The position numbers and the translations under genes were made by a program. The notes below the pieces were generated by a model that was given only the letters and a program-made list of their open reading frames with translations, did no database searches and had not been told where the DNA came from. Positions 8,566-17,280 of a DNA stretch of 64,000 bases are shown piece after piece. This DNA comes from an uncultured Draconibacterium sp. (GTDB lineage Bacteria; Bacteroidota; Bacteroidia; Bacteroidales; Prolixibacteraceae), in assembly GCF_963676815.1 (NCBI RefSeq), contig NZ_OY781365.1:2576501-2640500 (forward strand), read 5' to 3'. The first letter of the stretch is position 1; each line of letters begins with the position of its first letter.

Positions 8566-8818
8566 TTTCTAATAAGTTAATTTTATGAGTTAGCTCTTTT
8601 GATTTTTTATCAAAATCTTTGGTTAGGTTATAAAGCTGTACGTTGTGTTGCTGGTTAATTTGGTTAATCTCAATTTTTTTAAAAACATCTGAGATATAAT
8701 AGCCTGCTGCGAATCCCATACTAAGCAGGGTTAAGCCAGAAATGATAACATTCCAAGTTGTACTTAATTTGGACAGGAAACCTTCTTTTTTGTCAGTATT
8801 CTTCGATCTTGATTTCAT
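8540..8818 (-). CDS. Small membrane coiled-coil protein, unknown function
   Basis: A 92-residue leftward gene. A basic N terminus (KSRSKNTDKKEG) is followed by one membrane segment (about residues 24-46) and a C-terminal coiled coil. It overlaps the downstream 200-residue gene by 26 bp, and the two share the same topology, so they may form a heteromeric membrane complex. No family is recognised. It lies between the ATPase cargo pair and traE, oriented against transfer transcription. Confidence 0.58.
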   Translation of the reverse strand: MKSRSKNTDKKEGFLSKLSTTWNVIISGLTLLSMGFAAGYYISDVFKKIEINQINQQHNVQLYNLTKDFDKKSKELTHKINLLEIENGKLRK

Positions 8819-9186
8819 TCGACGTTAAGCCAATCTATATATTATATCACGCCAAATTACCAAATTATTACCCTAATGGTTTTAAGTGTCAGTTCAAGTT
8901 ATTCACAACCTAGATATTTTCTACAACATTTTTCCAACCAACGCCAAACACCGCCACAAACAACCACTTACATCCAACTTTATTTCCCCCTGCTTTTAAG
9001 CCCATACATTTGGTTCAAAGGCAGCAAAACTGCTGTCTGAATATGAACTAAATGATATGCTCATGAAAGAAAAAGACTACGGGTAAAATTTGATCATTCC
9101 CAGAGTGGTATTCACCACACTTTAATCAAAAAATCAAAGTAAAACAATCTCTGGTCCGGGGGACCGGGGTGCAAAAACAAAATGCT
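8819..9186 (+). promoter_or_regulatory. Leader/promoter region of the traE-N operon
   Basis: This 368-bp gap precedes the main transfer operon. TACATTTG at 9005-9012 fits the Bacteroidota -7 consensus TAnnTTTG; the matching -33 TTTG is weak (TTTC 18 bp upstream). A small hairpin GTGGT-ATTC-ACCAC lies near 9098-9115, between the promoter candidate and traE, giving a leader of about 170 nt. No gene was seen in the gap. Confidence 0.4.
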
Positions 9187-9495
9187 ATGAAACAAATCAA
9201 TTCATTAAAAATATCCATCACCTTATTCTTCACCTTTCTGGCAACTGTCCTATTTGCCCAGGGCGATGGCTCTGCCGGAATCACCGAAGCCACCAATATG
9301 GTCACCTCGTATTTTGATCCGGCAACAAAGCTTATTTATGCAATCGGTGCCATTGTGGGATTGATCGGTGGCGTAAAAGTGTATTCTAAATTTTCAAGTG
9401 GCGATCCCGACACAGGGAAAACTGCAGCCGCCTGGTTTGGTGCCTGTATTTTCCTGATTGTTGCTGCCACTATTTTACGTTCGTTCTTCCTGTAA
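9187..9495 (+). CDS. traE: TraE, DUF4134 conjugation protein
   Basis: A 102-residue protein with a signal-like first helix ending near FAQG and two further membrane helices (about residues 50-65 and 80-100). The segments ATKLIYAIGAIVGLIGGVKVYSK and GDPDTGKTAAAWFGACIFL are hallmark DUF4134 sequence. The family has the topology of VirB2-type channel/pilus subunits. ATG 9187 is preferred to GTG 9169, since the signal peptide then begins normally. It is the first gene of the transfer operon, and traF follows after 3 bp. Confidence 0.93.
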   Translation: MKQINSLKISITLFFTFLATVLFAQGDGSAGITEATNMVTSYFDPATKLIYAIGAIVGLIGGVKVYSKFSSGDPDTGKTAAAWFGACIFLIVAATILRSFFL

Positions 9496-9498
9496 ACC

Positions 9499-9828
9499 AT
9501 GGCAGTGTATTCCATCAATAAAGGGGTAAATAAACCCGCCGAGTTTAAAGGGCTGCAAAGCCAATACCTGTTTATTTTTGCAGGTGGCCTTCTGGGAACA
9601 TTCGTGGTCTTCATTATATTGTACCTGGCCGGTATCAACCAATGGGCCTGTATTTTTACCGGGCTTATTCTGGCATTTGTGGTTGTCTGGCTCACCTTCT
9701 CATTAAACAGAAAATTCGGGCGTTACGGCCTGATGAAATTACAAGCAAGGCATAATTTTCCACGCAGGATTATCAACCGCCGGAGTATTTCCCGTTTGTT
9801 CAAAACCAACAGAAAGGAGGCAGTATGA
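9499..9828 (+). CDS. traF: TraF, DUF4133 conjugation protein
   Basis: A 109-residue protein with two membrane helices (about residues 25-47 and 50-72) and a basic cytoplasmic tail. It matches DUF4133 (NKGVNKPAEFKGLQSQYLF at the N terminus is characteristic) and is the VirB3-like partner of the TraG ATPase. The stop codon overlaps the traG start by 4 bp (ATGA), the normal arrangement in these elements. Confidence 0.93.
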   Translation: MAVYSINKGVNKPAEFKGLQSQYLFIFAGGLLGTFVVFIILYLAGINQWACIFTGLILAFVVVWLTFSLNRKFGRYGLMKLQARHNFPRRIINRRSISRLFKTNRKEAV

Positions 9829-11849
9829 GAAACACACTAAAAGCTGCCACTTTGGAAAGCCGGTTTCCTTTGCTTGCAGTGGAACAGGGGTGTATTATCA
9901 CCAAAGATGCCGATATAACCATTGCTTTTGAGGTAAAGCTCCCGGAGCTGTTTACGGTTACAACGGAAGAATACGAAGCCATGCACTCGGTATGGAATAA
10001 GGCAATAAAGGTTTTGCCCGACTATTCCATCGTGCATAAACAGGATTGGTACATCAAAGAGAACTACAAAACTGAAACGCCACAACAGGATTTAAGCTTT
10101 TTAAGTTCTTCGTTCGAACTGCACTTTAACGAGCGTCCGTATTTAAACCACACCTGTTATCTATATCTGACAAAGACAACAAAGGAACGCAGCAGACAAC
10201 AAAGCACTTTTAGCACACTGGGCAGGGGATTTATCGTGCCCAAGGAGATAAAAAATAAGGAAACAGTTCTGCGTTTTGTGGAGGCAGTTAACCAGTTTGA
10301 GCAAATCGTTAACGACAGCGATTTTATAAAACTCAGGCGTTTAACAGCCGACCAGATTACCGGGACTGATGCCCGGGAGGGAATAGTGGAAAAGTATTTT
10401 TCACTTTCCCACGGGCATAACGATGTTTTAAAAGATCTCACTTTAAACCCTGGGGAACTGAAAATCGGTGACAACTCACTGATACTTCATACGCTCTCTG
10501 ATTTAGACGATCTGCCTGCTAAAATATCAACGGAAAGCCGTTATGAAAAACTTTCGACTGACCGCAGTTCCTGTTTGCTTTCGTATGCCGCTCCGATAGG
10601 TTTACTGTTGCCGTGTAACCATATTTACAACCAGTACATTTTTATCGATGACCATAATGCCAATCTTGCCCGTTTTGAGAAAATGGCGCGTAATATGCAT
10701 TCGCTCTCCAGGTACAGTCGTGCCAACCAGATTAACAAACAATGGCTGGACGAATACCTGAACGAAGCACACAGCAAAGGATTGGTTTCGGTACGTATGC
10801 ATTGCAATGTGCTGGCATGGAGCGACAGACCCGAAGAGCTGCGCCAGATAAAGAATGATGTGGGCTCGCAAATTGCACTGATGGAATGTAAGCCACGGTA
10901 CAACACCGTTGATGTTCCCACTCTGTATTGGGCAGGCATTCCCGGTAATTCAGCCGATTTTCCTGCCGAAGAATCGTTTTACACGTTTACCGAGCAGGCT
11001 TTCTGCTTTTTTACCGGCGAAACCAACTACAGAAGTTCACTATCGCCGGTGGGCATAAAAATGGTGGACCGCTTAACAGGTAAACCTTTGCACCTTGATA
11101 TTTCAGACCTGCCGATGAAAAAAGGAATAATCACAAACCGCAACAAGTTTATTCTTGGTCCTTCAGGAAGTGGAAAATCCTTTTTTACCAACCATATGGT
11201 ACGGCAATATTACGAGCAGGGAACACATGTCCTTCTGGTCGATACCGGAAACAGCTACAAAGGTTTGTGTGATTTAATACATTATAAAACCAGGGGCGAA
11301 GACGGGGTTTACTTTACCTATACCGAGGATAACCCGATTGCATTTAATCCGTTTTACACCGACGATGGTGTGTTTGACATTGAGAAAAGGGAAAGTATAA
11401 AAACGCTGATCCTTACCCTCTGGAAAAGTGAGGATGAGGCACCCACACGTTCCGAAGAGGTAGCACTGTCAAATGCGGTTAGCCTGTATATCGGGAAGTT
11501 AAAATCGGACGGTAAGGTGGCTCCGTCTTTTAATACCTTTTTTGAGTTTGTACGCGATGAATACACGGAGTTGCTCCAATCAAAACAGGTGCGCGAAAAG
11601 GACTTTGATGTAGCCAATTTCCTGAATGTACTGGAACCTTATTACCGGGGTGGAGAGTACGACTACCTGCTGAACTCAGACAAACAAATGGATTTGCTGA
11701 ACAAACGATTTATCGTTTTCGAGCTGGATAATATCAAGGATCATAAAGTGCTTTTTCCCATTGTAACGATCATCATCATGGAAGCTTTTATCAACAAAAT
11801 GAGGCGACTGAAAGGCATCCGTAAGATGATATTAGTGGAAGAGGCCTGG
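9825..11849 (+). CDS. traG: TraG conjugation ATPase (VirB4-like), exon 1
   Basis: The first 675 codons of traG. The Walker A motif GPSGSGKS is at residues 445-452, and the exon ends right after KMILVEEAW, the Walker B region. Reading beyond 11849 leads into intron sequence and a premature stop at 11912. Joining to the exon at 14251 keeps the frame (2,025 nt is divisible by three) and gives EEAW-KAIA as in uninterrupted TraG proteins. The joined product is 832 residues, the normal length. TraG powers assembly of the mating channel at the inner membrane. It overlaps traF by 4 bp. Function depends on intron splicing. Confidence 0.93.
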
Positions 11850-12475
11850 GTGCGACATGAAAGTCGTATAAATGAATGTTTTACTGACTGCTGCAAACGT
11901 GCGGCAGCCTGATTGAACCTGTTGTTTCGTCAACAGTAGCCTATGGATACATGCAAGAGTAGGTAACCAAATTGTGTGAAGCTATCCTGACAACGTAGCC
12001 CTTCCGAAAGGAGGAGTCTGAACTGCGAGGGGAAGGCAACCATTGTTAGTATCAAACAATGTGGGAACAAGGCTGAATGGTATGAATAACATATTGTGAA
12101 CCGTTGCTTAAACATCGTAACTTCGAATGAGCCAAACGATACTGATTAGGCTCTAACCCAAAAGGGATGCAGCCGGATAACCTTTTCCACGCTGGGGTTA
12201 CACGAACAAAGCGCTGCCGGTGGATAGACGGATTCTAACCCATTCTTTTGTCATTTATACGGAACATGGTAAGCCCGTATTTCTCCCCGTTTTCGGGGTA
12301 AGCAGACCGTAAGGGAAGCCGAATGGAATGCGGGTATAGGAACGCGGAAAAAGCGAATGCTGCTTTGTAATGAAGCGGATAGGGGTTGAAACATGACCCC
12401 ACACGAAAGTGGGCAGACTTCCGCATGGTAACTCTTTACAAGAAACTTTTAGAACTTTTAAAAGAAGAAAAGCAA

Positions 12476-14134
12476 ATGAACGATTTAACAACATCGTGTG
12501 CATCTACTGACCAAACATGGAACAACTGGGAAAGCATTGACTGGAACAGTTGTGAAATGGCGGTTAAAAAGCTACAAGCGCGTATTGTAAAGGCTCTAAA
12601 TGAAGGCAGACATGGTAAAGTGAAAGCTTTACAATGGACGCTGACACACTCGTTCTTTGCCAAAGCATTGGCAATTAAACGGGTTACCTCTAATAAAGGT
12701 AAAAGGACATCAGGTGTTGACCATGTTGTATGGGCAACATCCAACGCTAAGTTTCAGGCAATTTATGACCTGAAAAGACGGGGCTACCAACCCCAGCCGT
12801 TAAGACGGATTCATATTAAAAAGAAAAACGGAAAATTACGCCCCTTGGGGATTCCGACAATGAAAGACCGCGCAATGCAGGCACTTTATTTAATGGCACT
12901 GGAACCTGTTGCAGAAACTACTGCCGATAAAAACTCTTACGGTTTCCGTAAGGAGCGCAACACAGCAGATGCAATTGATGCATGTTTCTGCGATTTAGGC
13001 AAAGGTTCGTCAGCCCAATGGATTTTGGAGGGCGACATTAAAGCCTGTTTCGACCATATCAGCCATGATTGGCTGCTAAACCATATCCCGATGGATAAAC
13101 AGGTTTTGAAAAAATGGTTACAATGCGGTTTTGTTTTCAATAAGGAATTGTTCCCAACACATGAAGGAACACCACAAGGAGGTATTATTTCCCCGACTCT
13201 TGCTAATATGGCACTTGACGGATTGGAAGCGACACTTAGGGAGAAGTACAAAAGGAGAACCGTTAACGGTCAGACCTATTTCCCTAAAGTCAATGTAGTA
13301 AGGTATGCCGATGATTTTATTATCACTGGCAGAACCAAGGAAATGTTGGAACAAGAGATATTACCTATCGTGCGTGAGTTTCTTCAGGCACGGGGGCTTA
13401 CCCTTTCCGAAGAAAAAACGAAGATAACCCACATCGATGATGGGTTTGATTTTCTCGGTTTCAACATCCGTAAGTACAAAGGCACGCTTCTAACCAAACC
13501 GTCAAAAGAAAGTTTGAAAAGGTTTATGACCAAAGTGAGGGATATTATTGATTCCAATAAAGCCTGTAAGCAGGAATCCCTTATCAGGTTACTAAATCCC
13601 GTAATAACTGGTTGGGTAAACTATTATAAACACAGTGTAGCATCCGATACTTTCAGGAAAGCTGATTACCTGATATTCCAGAAATTGTGGCAATGGGCGA
13701 AACGCCGCCATCCGAAGAAAGGGAAGTACTGGATTGTGAACAAATACTTCACCCGTATCAAAAACAGGAACTGGTGTTTTTCTGCCTGTTTTGACCGTAA
13801 CAACTATCAAGACAGAATTACACTAAAAAGACTGTACGATACGAAAATTACAAGACATGTGAAGATTAAATCCGATGCCAATCCTTTCGACCCAAGCTGG
13901 ACAGCATATTTTGAAAAAAGGGTAACCTACAAAATGCTGCAAACCCTGCAAGGGCGTAAATCATTGCTATACATCTGGGAAAAACAACAGCGTATATGTC
14001 CACTCTGTGGCAATCCTATCGACAAGGAAATGTCCTGGGGCGTTACTGAAAAGTACGCCAAAGGCAAAATTGTAAGAAACCTTGTCCACGACAGTTGCCG
14101 CAGGAGATATGACCAATTAAAAAACAGAGGTTAA
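12476..14134 (+). CDS. ltrA: Group II intron-encoded reverse transcriptase/maturase
   Basis: A 552-residue intron-encoded protein. The start at 12476 gives MNDLTTSCAS and the conserved TWNNWESIDW near residues 14-23; ATG 12425 is an alternative. RT motifs include GIPTMKDR (125-132), the GTPQGG block (231-236) and the catalytic YADD (277-280). The maturase X domain follows, roughly 350-430. The C terminus has a CPLCG zinc-knuckle and a later NLVHDSC, as in HNH endonuclease domains, but the HH dyad expected between them is not visible (GVTEKYAKGK in its place), so the nuclease may be inactive or divergent. It promotes splicing and retrohoming of its own intron. The stop lies 41 nt before domain V. 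Confidence 0.94.
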   Translation: MNDLTTSCASTDQTWNNWESIDWNSCEMAVKKLQARIVKALNEGRHGKVKALQWTLTHSFFAKALAIKRVTSNKGKRTSGVDHVVWATSNAKFQAIYDLKRRGYQPQPLRRIHIKKKNGKLRPLGIPTMKDRAMQALYLMALEPVAETTADKNSYGFRKERNTADAIDACFCDLGKGSSAQWILEGDIKACFDHISHDWLLNHIPMDKQVLKKWLQCGFVFNKELFPTHEGTPQGGIISPTLANMALDGLEATLREKYKRRTVNGQTYFPKVNVVRYADDFIITGRTKEMLEQEILPIVREFLQARGLTLSEEKTKITHIDDGFDFLGFNIRKYKGTLLTKPSKESLKRFMTKVRDIIDSNKACKQESLIRLLNPVITGWVNYYKHSVASDTFRKADYLIFQKLWQWAKRRHPKKGKYWIVNKYFTRIKNRNWCFSACFDRNNYQDRITLKRLYDTKITRHVKIKSDANPFDPSWTAYFEKRVTYKMLQTLQGRKSLLYIWEKQQRICPLCGNPIDKEMSWGVTEKYAKGKIVRNLVHDSCRRRYDQLKNRG

Positions 14135-14175
14135 TGAGCCGGCTTCTATTTACATATAAAAGTTTTGAGTTGCTT

Positions 14176-14250
14176 GAGCCGTATGAGGGGAAACTCTCAC
14201 GTACGGTTCTTAGAGGGGAAAGCGGCAGTAATGCCGCTGACCTACTCGAC
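14176..14250 (+). ncRNA. Group II intron domains V and VI (catalytic and branch-point core)
   Basis: Domain V occupies 14176-14209, a 34-nt hairpin capped by GAAA. Domain VI has a distal stem AGCGGCA/TGCCGCT (14221-14238) and a basal stem 14213-14218/14241-14247 with unpaired A14244. The 3' splice site is after 14250. All pairs were read directly from the sequence. Confidence 0.93.
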
Positions 14251-14724
14251 AAAGCCATTGCCAAAGAAGGAATGGCGGAGTACATCAAATATTTGTTTAA
14301 AACCGTACGCAAATTCTTTGGTGAGGCAATTGTCGTAACACAGGAAGTAGATGATATTATCGCTTCGGAAATTGTAAAGGAAAGTATCATCAATAACTCC
14401 GATTGCAAGATACTACTCGACCAACGCAAGTACATGAACAAGTTTGCTTCCATTCAGGAACTGCTTGGATTGACCGAAAAAGAAAAATCACAGATTCTAT
14501 CCATAAATCTGGCCAACCACCCGCAACGCTTATACAAAGAGGTATGGATTGGTTTGGGAGGAGTACAATCTGCGGTTTATGCAACCGAAGTCTCTTTGGA
14601 GGAATACTACACTTACACCACCGAAGAAACCGAGAAACTGGAACTTACCCGTTTAACCGAACAGTTGGACGGTAATATTGAGCTTGCCATCAAACAACTG
14701 GCGGCAAGCAAACGCAATTCGTAA
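14251..14724 (+). CDS. traG: TraG conjugation ATPase (VirB4-like), exon 2
   Basis: The last 157 residues of traG, beginning KAIAKEGMAEYIKYLFKTVRK and continuing through VVTQEVDDII (the QxxxD region of VirB4 ATPases), NNSDCKILLDQRKYMNKF and WIGLGGVQSAVYATEVS. An open frame extends upstream to 14134 inside the intron, but that part is domain V/VI RNA and is not coding. There is no independent start at 14251; the exon is expressed only after splicing. traI follows after 20 bp. Confidence 0.92.
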   Translation, partial: KAIAKEGMAEYIKYLFKTVRKFFGEAIVVTQEVDDIIASEIVKESIINNSDCKILLDQRKYMNKFASIQELLGLTEKEKSQILSINLANHPQRLYKEVWIGLGGVQSAVYATEVSLEEYYTYTTEETEKLELTRLTEQLDGNIELAIKQLAASKRNS

Positions 14725-14744
14725 TTATTCAAATCAATAAGAAG

Positions 14745-15374
14745 ATGAAAACAAAATTAGTTATAGCCGGGCTGCTGCTTATGCTAGGTTCGTTAAACCT
14801 GCAAGCACAGTGGGTGGTTAACGATCCCATTAATACGGCCACCAGTATTGCCAATACGGCCAAGGAGATTATTCAAACCTCCAGTACCGTATCGAATGTG
14901 ATCAAAAACTTCCAGGAAGTAAAAAAGGTGTATGAACAGGGCAAAGCCTATTACGATGCGCTAAAGGCAGTAAACAACCTGGTTAAAGATGCCCGAAAAG
15001 TGCAGCAAACCATTTTAATGGTTGGTGAAATTACCGACATCTATATCAATGCCTACCAGCGGATGTTGCAGGATGAAAACTATTCGTTGGAAGAGCTGGG
15101 GGCAATTGCCTTTGGCTATACTAAACTACTGGAAGAAAGTGCCTACCTGCTGAATGATCTGAAAGGCATTGTAAATGCCAGTACCCTTTCTCTGACCGAC
15201 AAAGAGCGGATGGATGTGATAGACAGTGTTTACGATTCAATAAAACATTACAGGAATCTGGTAAGCTATTACACCAATAAGAACATTGCCGTTTCGTACC
15301 TGAGGGCGCAAAAGAAAGGCGATACCGAACGGATGTTGGCGCTGTATGGTGATTCAAGTGAAAGATACTGGTAA
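14745..15374 (+). CDS. traI: TraI, DUF4141 conjugation protein
   Basis: A 209-residue exported protein with a signal peptide (residues 1-21, ending LQAQ), followed by WVVNDPINTATSIANTAKEI, the DUF4141 hallmark, and a mostly helical body with coiled-coil tendency. The family fills the VirB5-like slot next to the VirB6-like TraJ. The stop overlaps the traJ start by one base. The small traH gene that sits between traG and traI in CTnDOT is not present. Confidence 0.92.
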   Translation: MKTKLVIAGLLLMLGSLNLQAQWVVNDPINTATSIANTAKEIIQTSSTVSNVIKNFQEVKKVYEQGKAYYDALKAVNNLVKDARKVQQTILMVGEITDIYINAYQRMLQDENYSLEELGAIAFGYTKLLEESAYLLNDLKGIVNASTLSLTDKERMDVIDSVYDSIKHYRNLVSYYTNKNIAVSYLRAQKKGDTERMLALYGDSSERYW

Positions 15375-16372
15375 TGGATTTTGACAACCTACATCAGATC
15401 TTACGCAGCCTCTACCTTGAGATGACACCCTTGTGCAGCAGCATGGCAGGTGTGGCAAAAGGCATTGCCGGTTTGGGGGCATTGTTCTATGTGGCTTCGC
15501 GTGTGTGGCAGTCGTTGTCACGCACCGAGCCCATCGATGTTTATCCGCTCTTACGTCCCTTTGCCATCAGTCTCTGTATCATGTTTTTCCCCGGTTTTGT
15601 GTTGGGAACGATCAACGTGGTGCTTAGTCCCATTGTTGTTGGTACCAACCAGATGCTGGAAGCTCAGACTTTTGATATGGAAAAGTACCGCGATTTAAAA
15701 GAGCAGCTGGAGGTAGAAGCTATGAAACGAAATCCGGAAACGGCATATCTGGTCAGTAACGAAGAATTTGATAAACAGCTGGAAGAACTGGGCTGGAGTC
15801 CGTCCGATCTGGCCACCATGTCAGGAATGTATATCGAGCGCAGTTTGTACAATATGAAAAAGAACATCCGCGATTTCTTTCGGGAAATTCTGGAACTGCT
15901 GTTTCAGGCAGCTGCATTGGTTATTGATACCATTCGCACCTTTTTTCTGATTGTACTTTCCATACTTGGTCCGATAGCCTTTGCCATTAGTACTTACGAT
16001 GGTTTTCAGTCCACCATGACACAATGGTTCTCGCGGTATATCTCCGTGTACCTCTGGTTACCGGTTTCCGATTTGTTTAGCTCTATACTTGCCCGTATCC
16101 AGGTGCTGATGCTGCAAGCCGATATTGATAAACTACAGGCCGATGCTACCTATTCAGTCGAAGCATCCAACGGCGTTTATATTGTATTTATGATTATTGG
16201 CATCATCGGGTATTTCACAATTCCAACTGTTGCCGGATGGATCATCATGGCCGGTGGTATGGGAAATTACGGTAAGAATGTGACATCGTCGGCAGGTAAA
16301 ACTGCATCAATGGCTGCAGGGGTTGCCGGTGCATCGGCCGGAAATATGACAGGAAAACTAATGAAAAATTAA
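15374..16372 (+). CDS. traJ: TraJ conjugation membrane protein (VirB6-like)
   Basis: A 332-residue polytopic inner-membrane protein. Hydrophobic segments occur near residues 25-45, 60-80, 175-200, 205-225 and 275-300, and the C terminus is glycine/alanine-rich (GKNVTSSAGKTASMAAG). This is the TraJ family of Bacteroides conjugative transposons, which corresponds to VirB6 in other type IV systems and forms the inner-membrane pore. It is fused to traI by a one-base stop/start overlap and followed by traK after 13 bp. Confidence 0.93.
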   Translation: MDFDNLHQILRSLYLEMTPLCSSMAGVAKGIAGLGALFYVASRVWQSLSRTEPIDVYPLLRPFAISLCIMFFPGFVLGTINVVLSPIVVGTNQMLEAQTFDMEKYRDLKEQLEVEAMKRNPETAYLVSNEEFDKQLEELGWSPSDLATMSGMYIERSLYNMKKNIRDFFREILELLFQAAALVIDTIRTFFLIVLSILGPIAFAISTYDGFQSTMTQWFSRYISVYLWLPVSDLFSSILARIQVLMLQADIDKLQADATYSVEASNGVYIVFMIIGIIGYFTIPTVAGWIIMAGGMGNYGKNVTSSAGKTASMAAGVAGASAGNMTGKLMKN

Positions 16373-16385
16373 TCACAAGATAATT

Positions 16386-17009
16386 ATGGAATTTAAATCA
16401 TTAAAAAATATCGAAACAAGCTTTAGGCAGATCCGTTTTTTCGGAATGGTGTTTATACTGCTCTGTGCAGGCATTACCGGATATTCGGTGTTTAGTGCCT
16501 ATAGCTTCGCAGAAAAACAACGGCAAAAGATCTATGTTCTGGACAAAGGAAAATCCCTGATCCTTGCCCTTTCACAGGATCTGGCACAAAACCGTCCGGT
16601 AGAAGCACGGGAACATATCCGGCGTTTTCACGAGTTGTTTTTTACACTTTCGCCCGATAAAAATGCCATTGAATCCAACATCAACCGGGCCATGTTTCTG
16701 GCAGATAAAAGCGTGTATACCTATTACAAAGACCTGTTGGAGAAAGGCTATTTCAACCGGATCATTTCGGGAAACATCAACCAAACGCTACAAGTAGATA
16801 GTGTAGTGGTTGATTTTATGAACTATCCATATACTGCATCAACCTATGCGAGGCAGATAATAATTCGCGAAAGCAATATCACGGAGCGAAACCTGGTGAC
16901 GCGATGCAGTCTCATCAACTCGGTTCGCAGCGATAATAACCCACATGGTTTTACCGTAGAGAACTTCGAGGTAGTACAGAACAACGATATTCAAACGGTA
17001 ACAAGGTAA
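16386..17009 (+). CDS. traK: TraK conjugation protein (VirB8-like)
   Basis: A 207-residue bitopic protein with a short cytoplasmic N terminus (MEFKSLKNIETSFRQIRFF), a membrane helix at about 19-38 and a periplasmic domain with the family pattern YVLDKGKSLILALSQD and ARQIIIRESNITERNLVTRC. It matches TraK of Bacteroides conjugative transposons, the VirB8-like bridge between inner membrane and core complex. Placement between traJ and traL is standard. Confidence 0.94.
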   Translation: MEFKSLKNIETSFRQIRFFGMVFILLCAGITGYSVFSAYSFAEKQRQKIYVLDKGKSLILALSQDLAQNRPVEAREHIRRFHELFFTLSPDKNAIESNINRAMFLADKSVYTYYKDLLEKGYFNRIISGNINQTLQVDSVVVDFMNYPYTASTYARQIIIRESNITERNLVTRCSLINSVRSDNNPHGFTVENFEVVQNNDIQTVTR

Positions 17010-17013
17010 TACC

Positions 17014-17280
17014 ATGAAAAACAGATTTTCTGAGTTCAAACGGTTTAGCCGGAAAAAACTAAAAGGGAATTGTGACAGAATTCCTGAGAAAAAACGAAGA
17101 AGGGTGGTAGTGGGGATGTGTGTCGTGTTTACACTTCTGTTCGCTTTTGCTCTTTGGGATTCGTTCCGGGATACCAAGGTAAAAGACCTGTTTCAGATTG
17201 AACACATCACTCCACTTGACTTACCACAAGATAGTATCATTAATCGATTAAAAGATTTAACAGATGGACAAAAACAATAA
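17014..17280 (+). CDS. traL: TraL, DUF3989 conjugation protein
   Basis: An 88-residue small bitopic protein. A basic N-terminal 32 residues precede one membrane helix (about 33-50, VVVGMCVVFTLLFAFALW) and a short periplasmic tail. Size, topology and position between traK and traM fit DUF3989/TraL. It overlaps traM by 17 bp. Confidence 0.85.
   Translation: MKNRFSEFKRFSRKKLKGNCDRIPEKKRRRVVVGMCVVFTLLFAFALWDSFRDTKVKDLFQIEHITPLDLPQDSIINRLKDLTDGQKQ

Larger units (their letters stand above)
11850..14250 (+). mobile_element. Group II intron interrupting traG, 2,401 bp
   Basis: The 5' end GTGCGAC fits the bacterial group II consensus and the 3' end is AC (AY rule). Domain V (34 nt, 14176-14209) has the canonical GAGCCGTATGA...CACGTACGGTTC shape. 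Domain VI (14213-14247) pairs G13-C47, A14-T46, G15-C45 then G16-T43, G17-C42, G18-C41 (last two digits), leaving A14244 bulged seven nucleotides from the 3' end as the branch point. A possible EBS1 is TTAGGCT at 12146-12152, pairing partly through G-U with AGGCCTGG at the exon end; this is tentative. The intron lies in the coding sense of traG and carries its own reverse transcriptase. It appears complete and plausibly mobile. Confidence 0.95.

Noticed and set aside
12386..12475. Longer start for the intron-encoded protein
   Set aside because: The extra 30 residues lie in structured domain IV sequence and do not resemble the family N terminus, whereas the conserved TWNNWESIDW follows closely after ATG 12476.
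14134..14250. N-terminal extension of a separate gene running into traG exon 2
   Set aside because: This is the intron's domain V/VI RNA, which happens to be open in the frame. Coding homology begins only at 14251.
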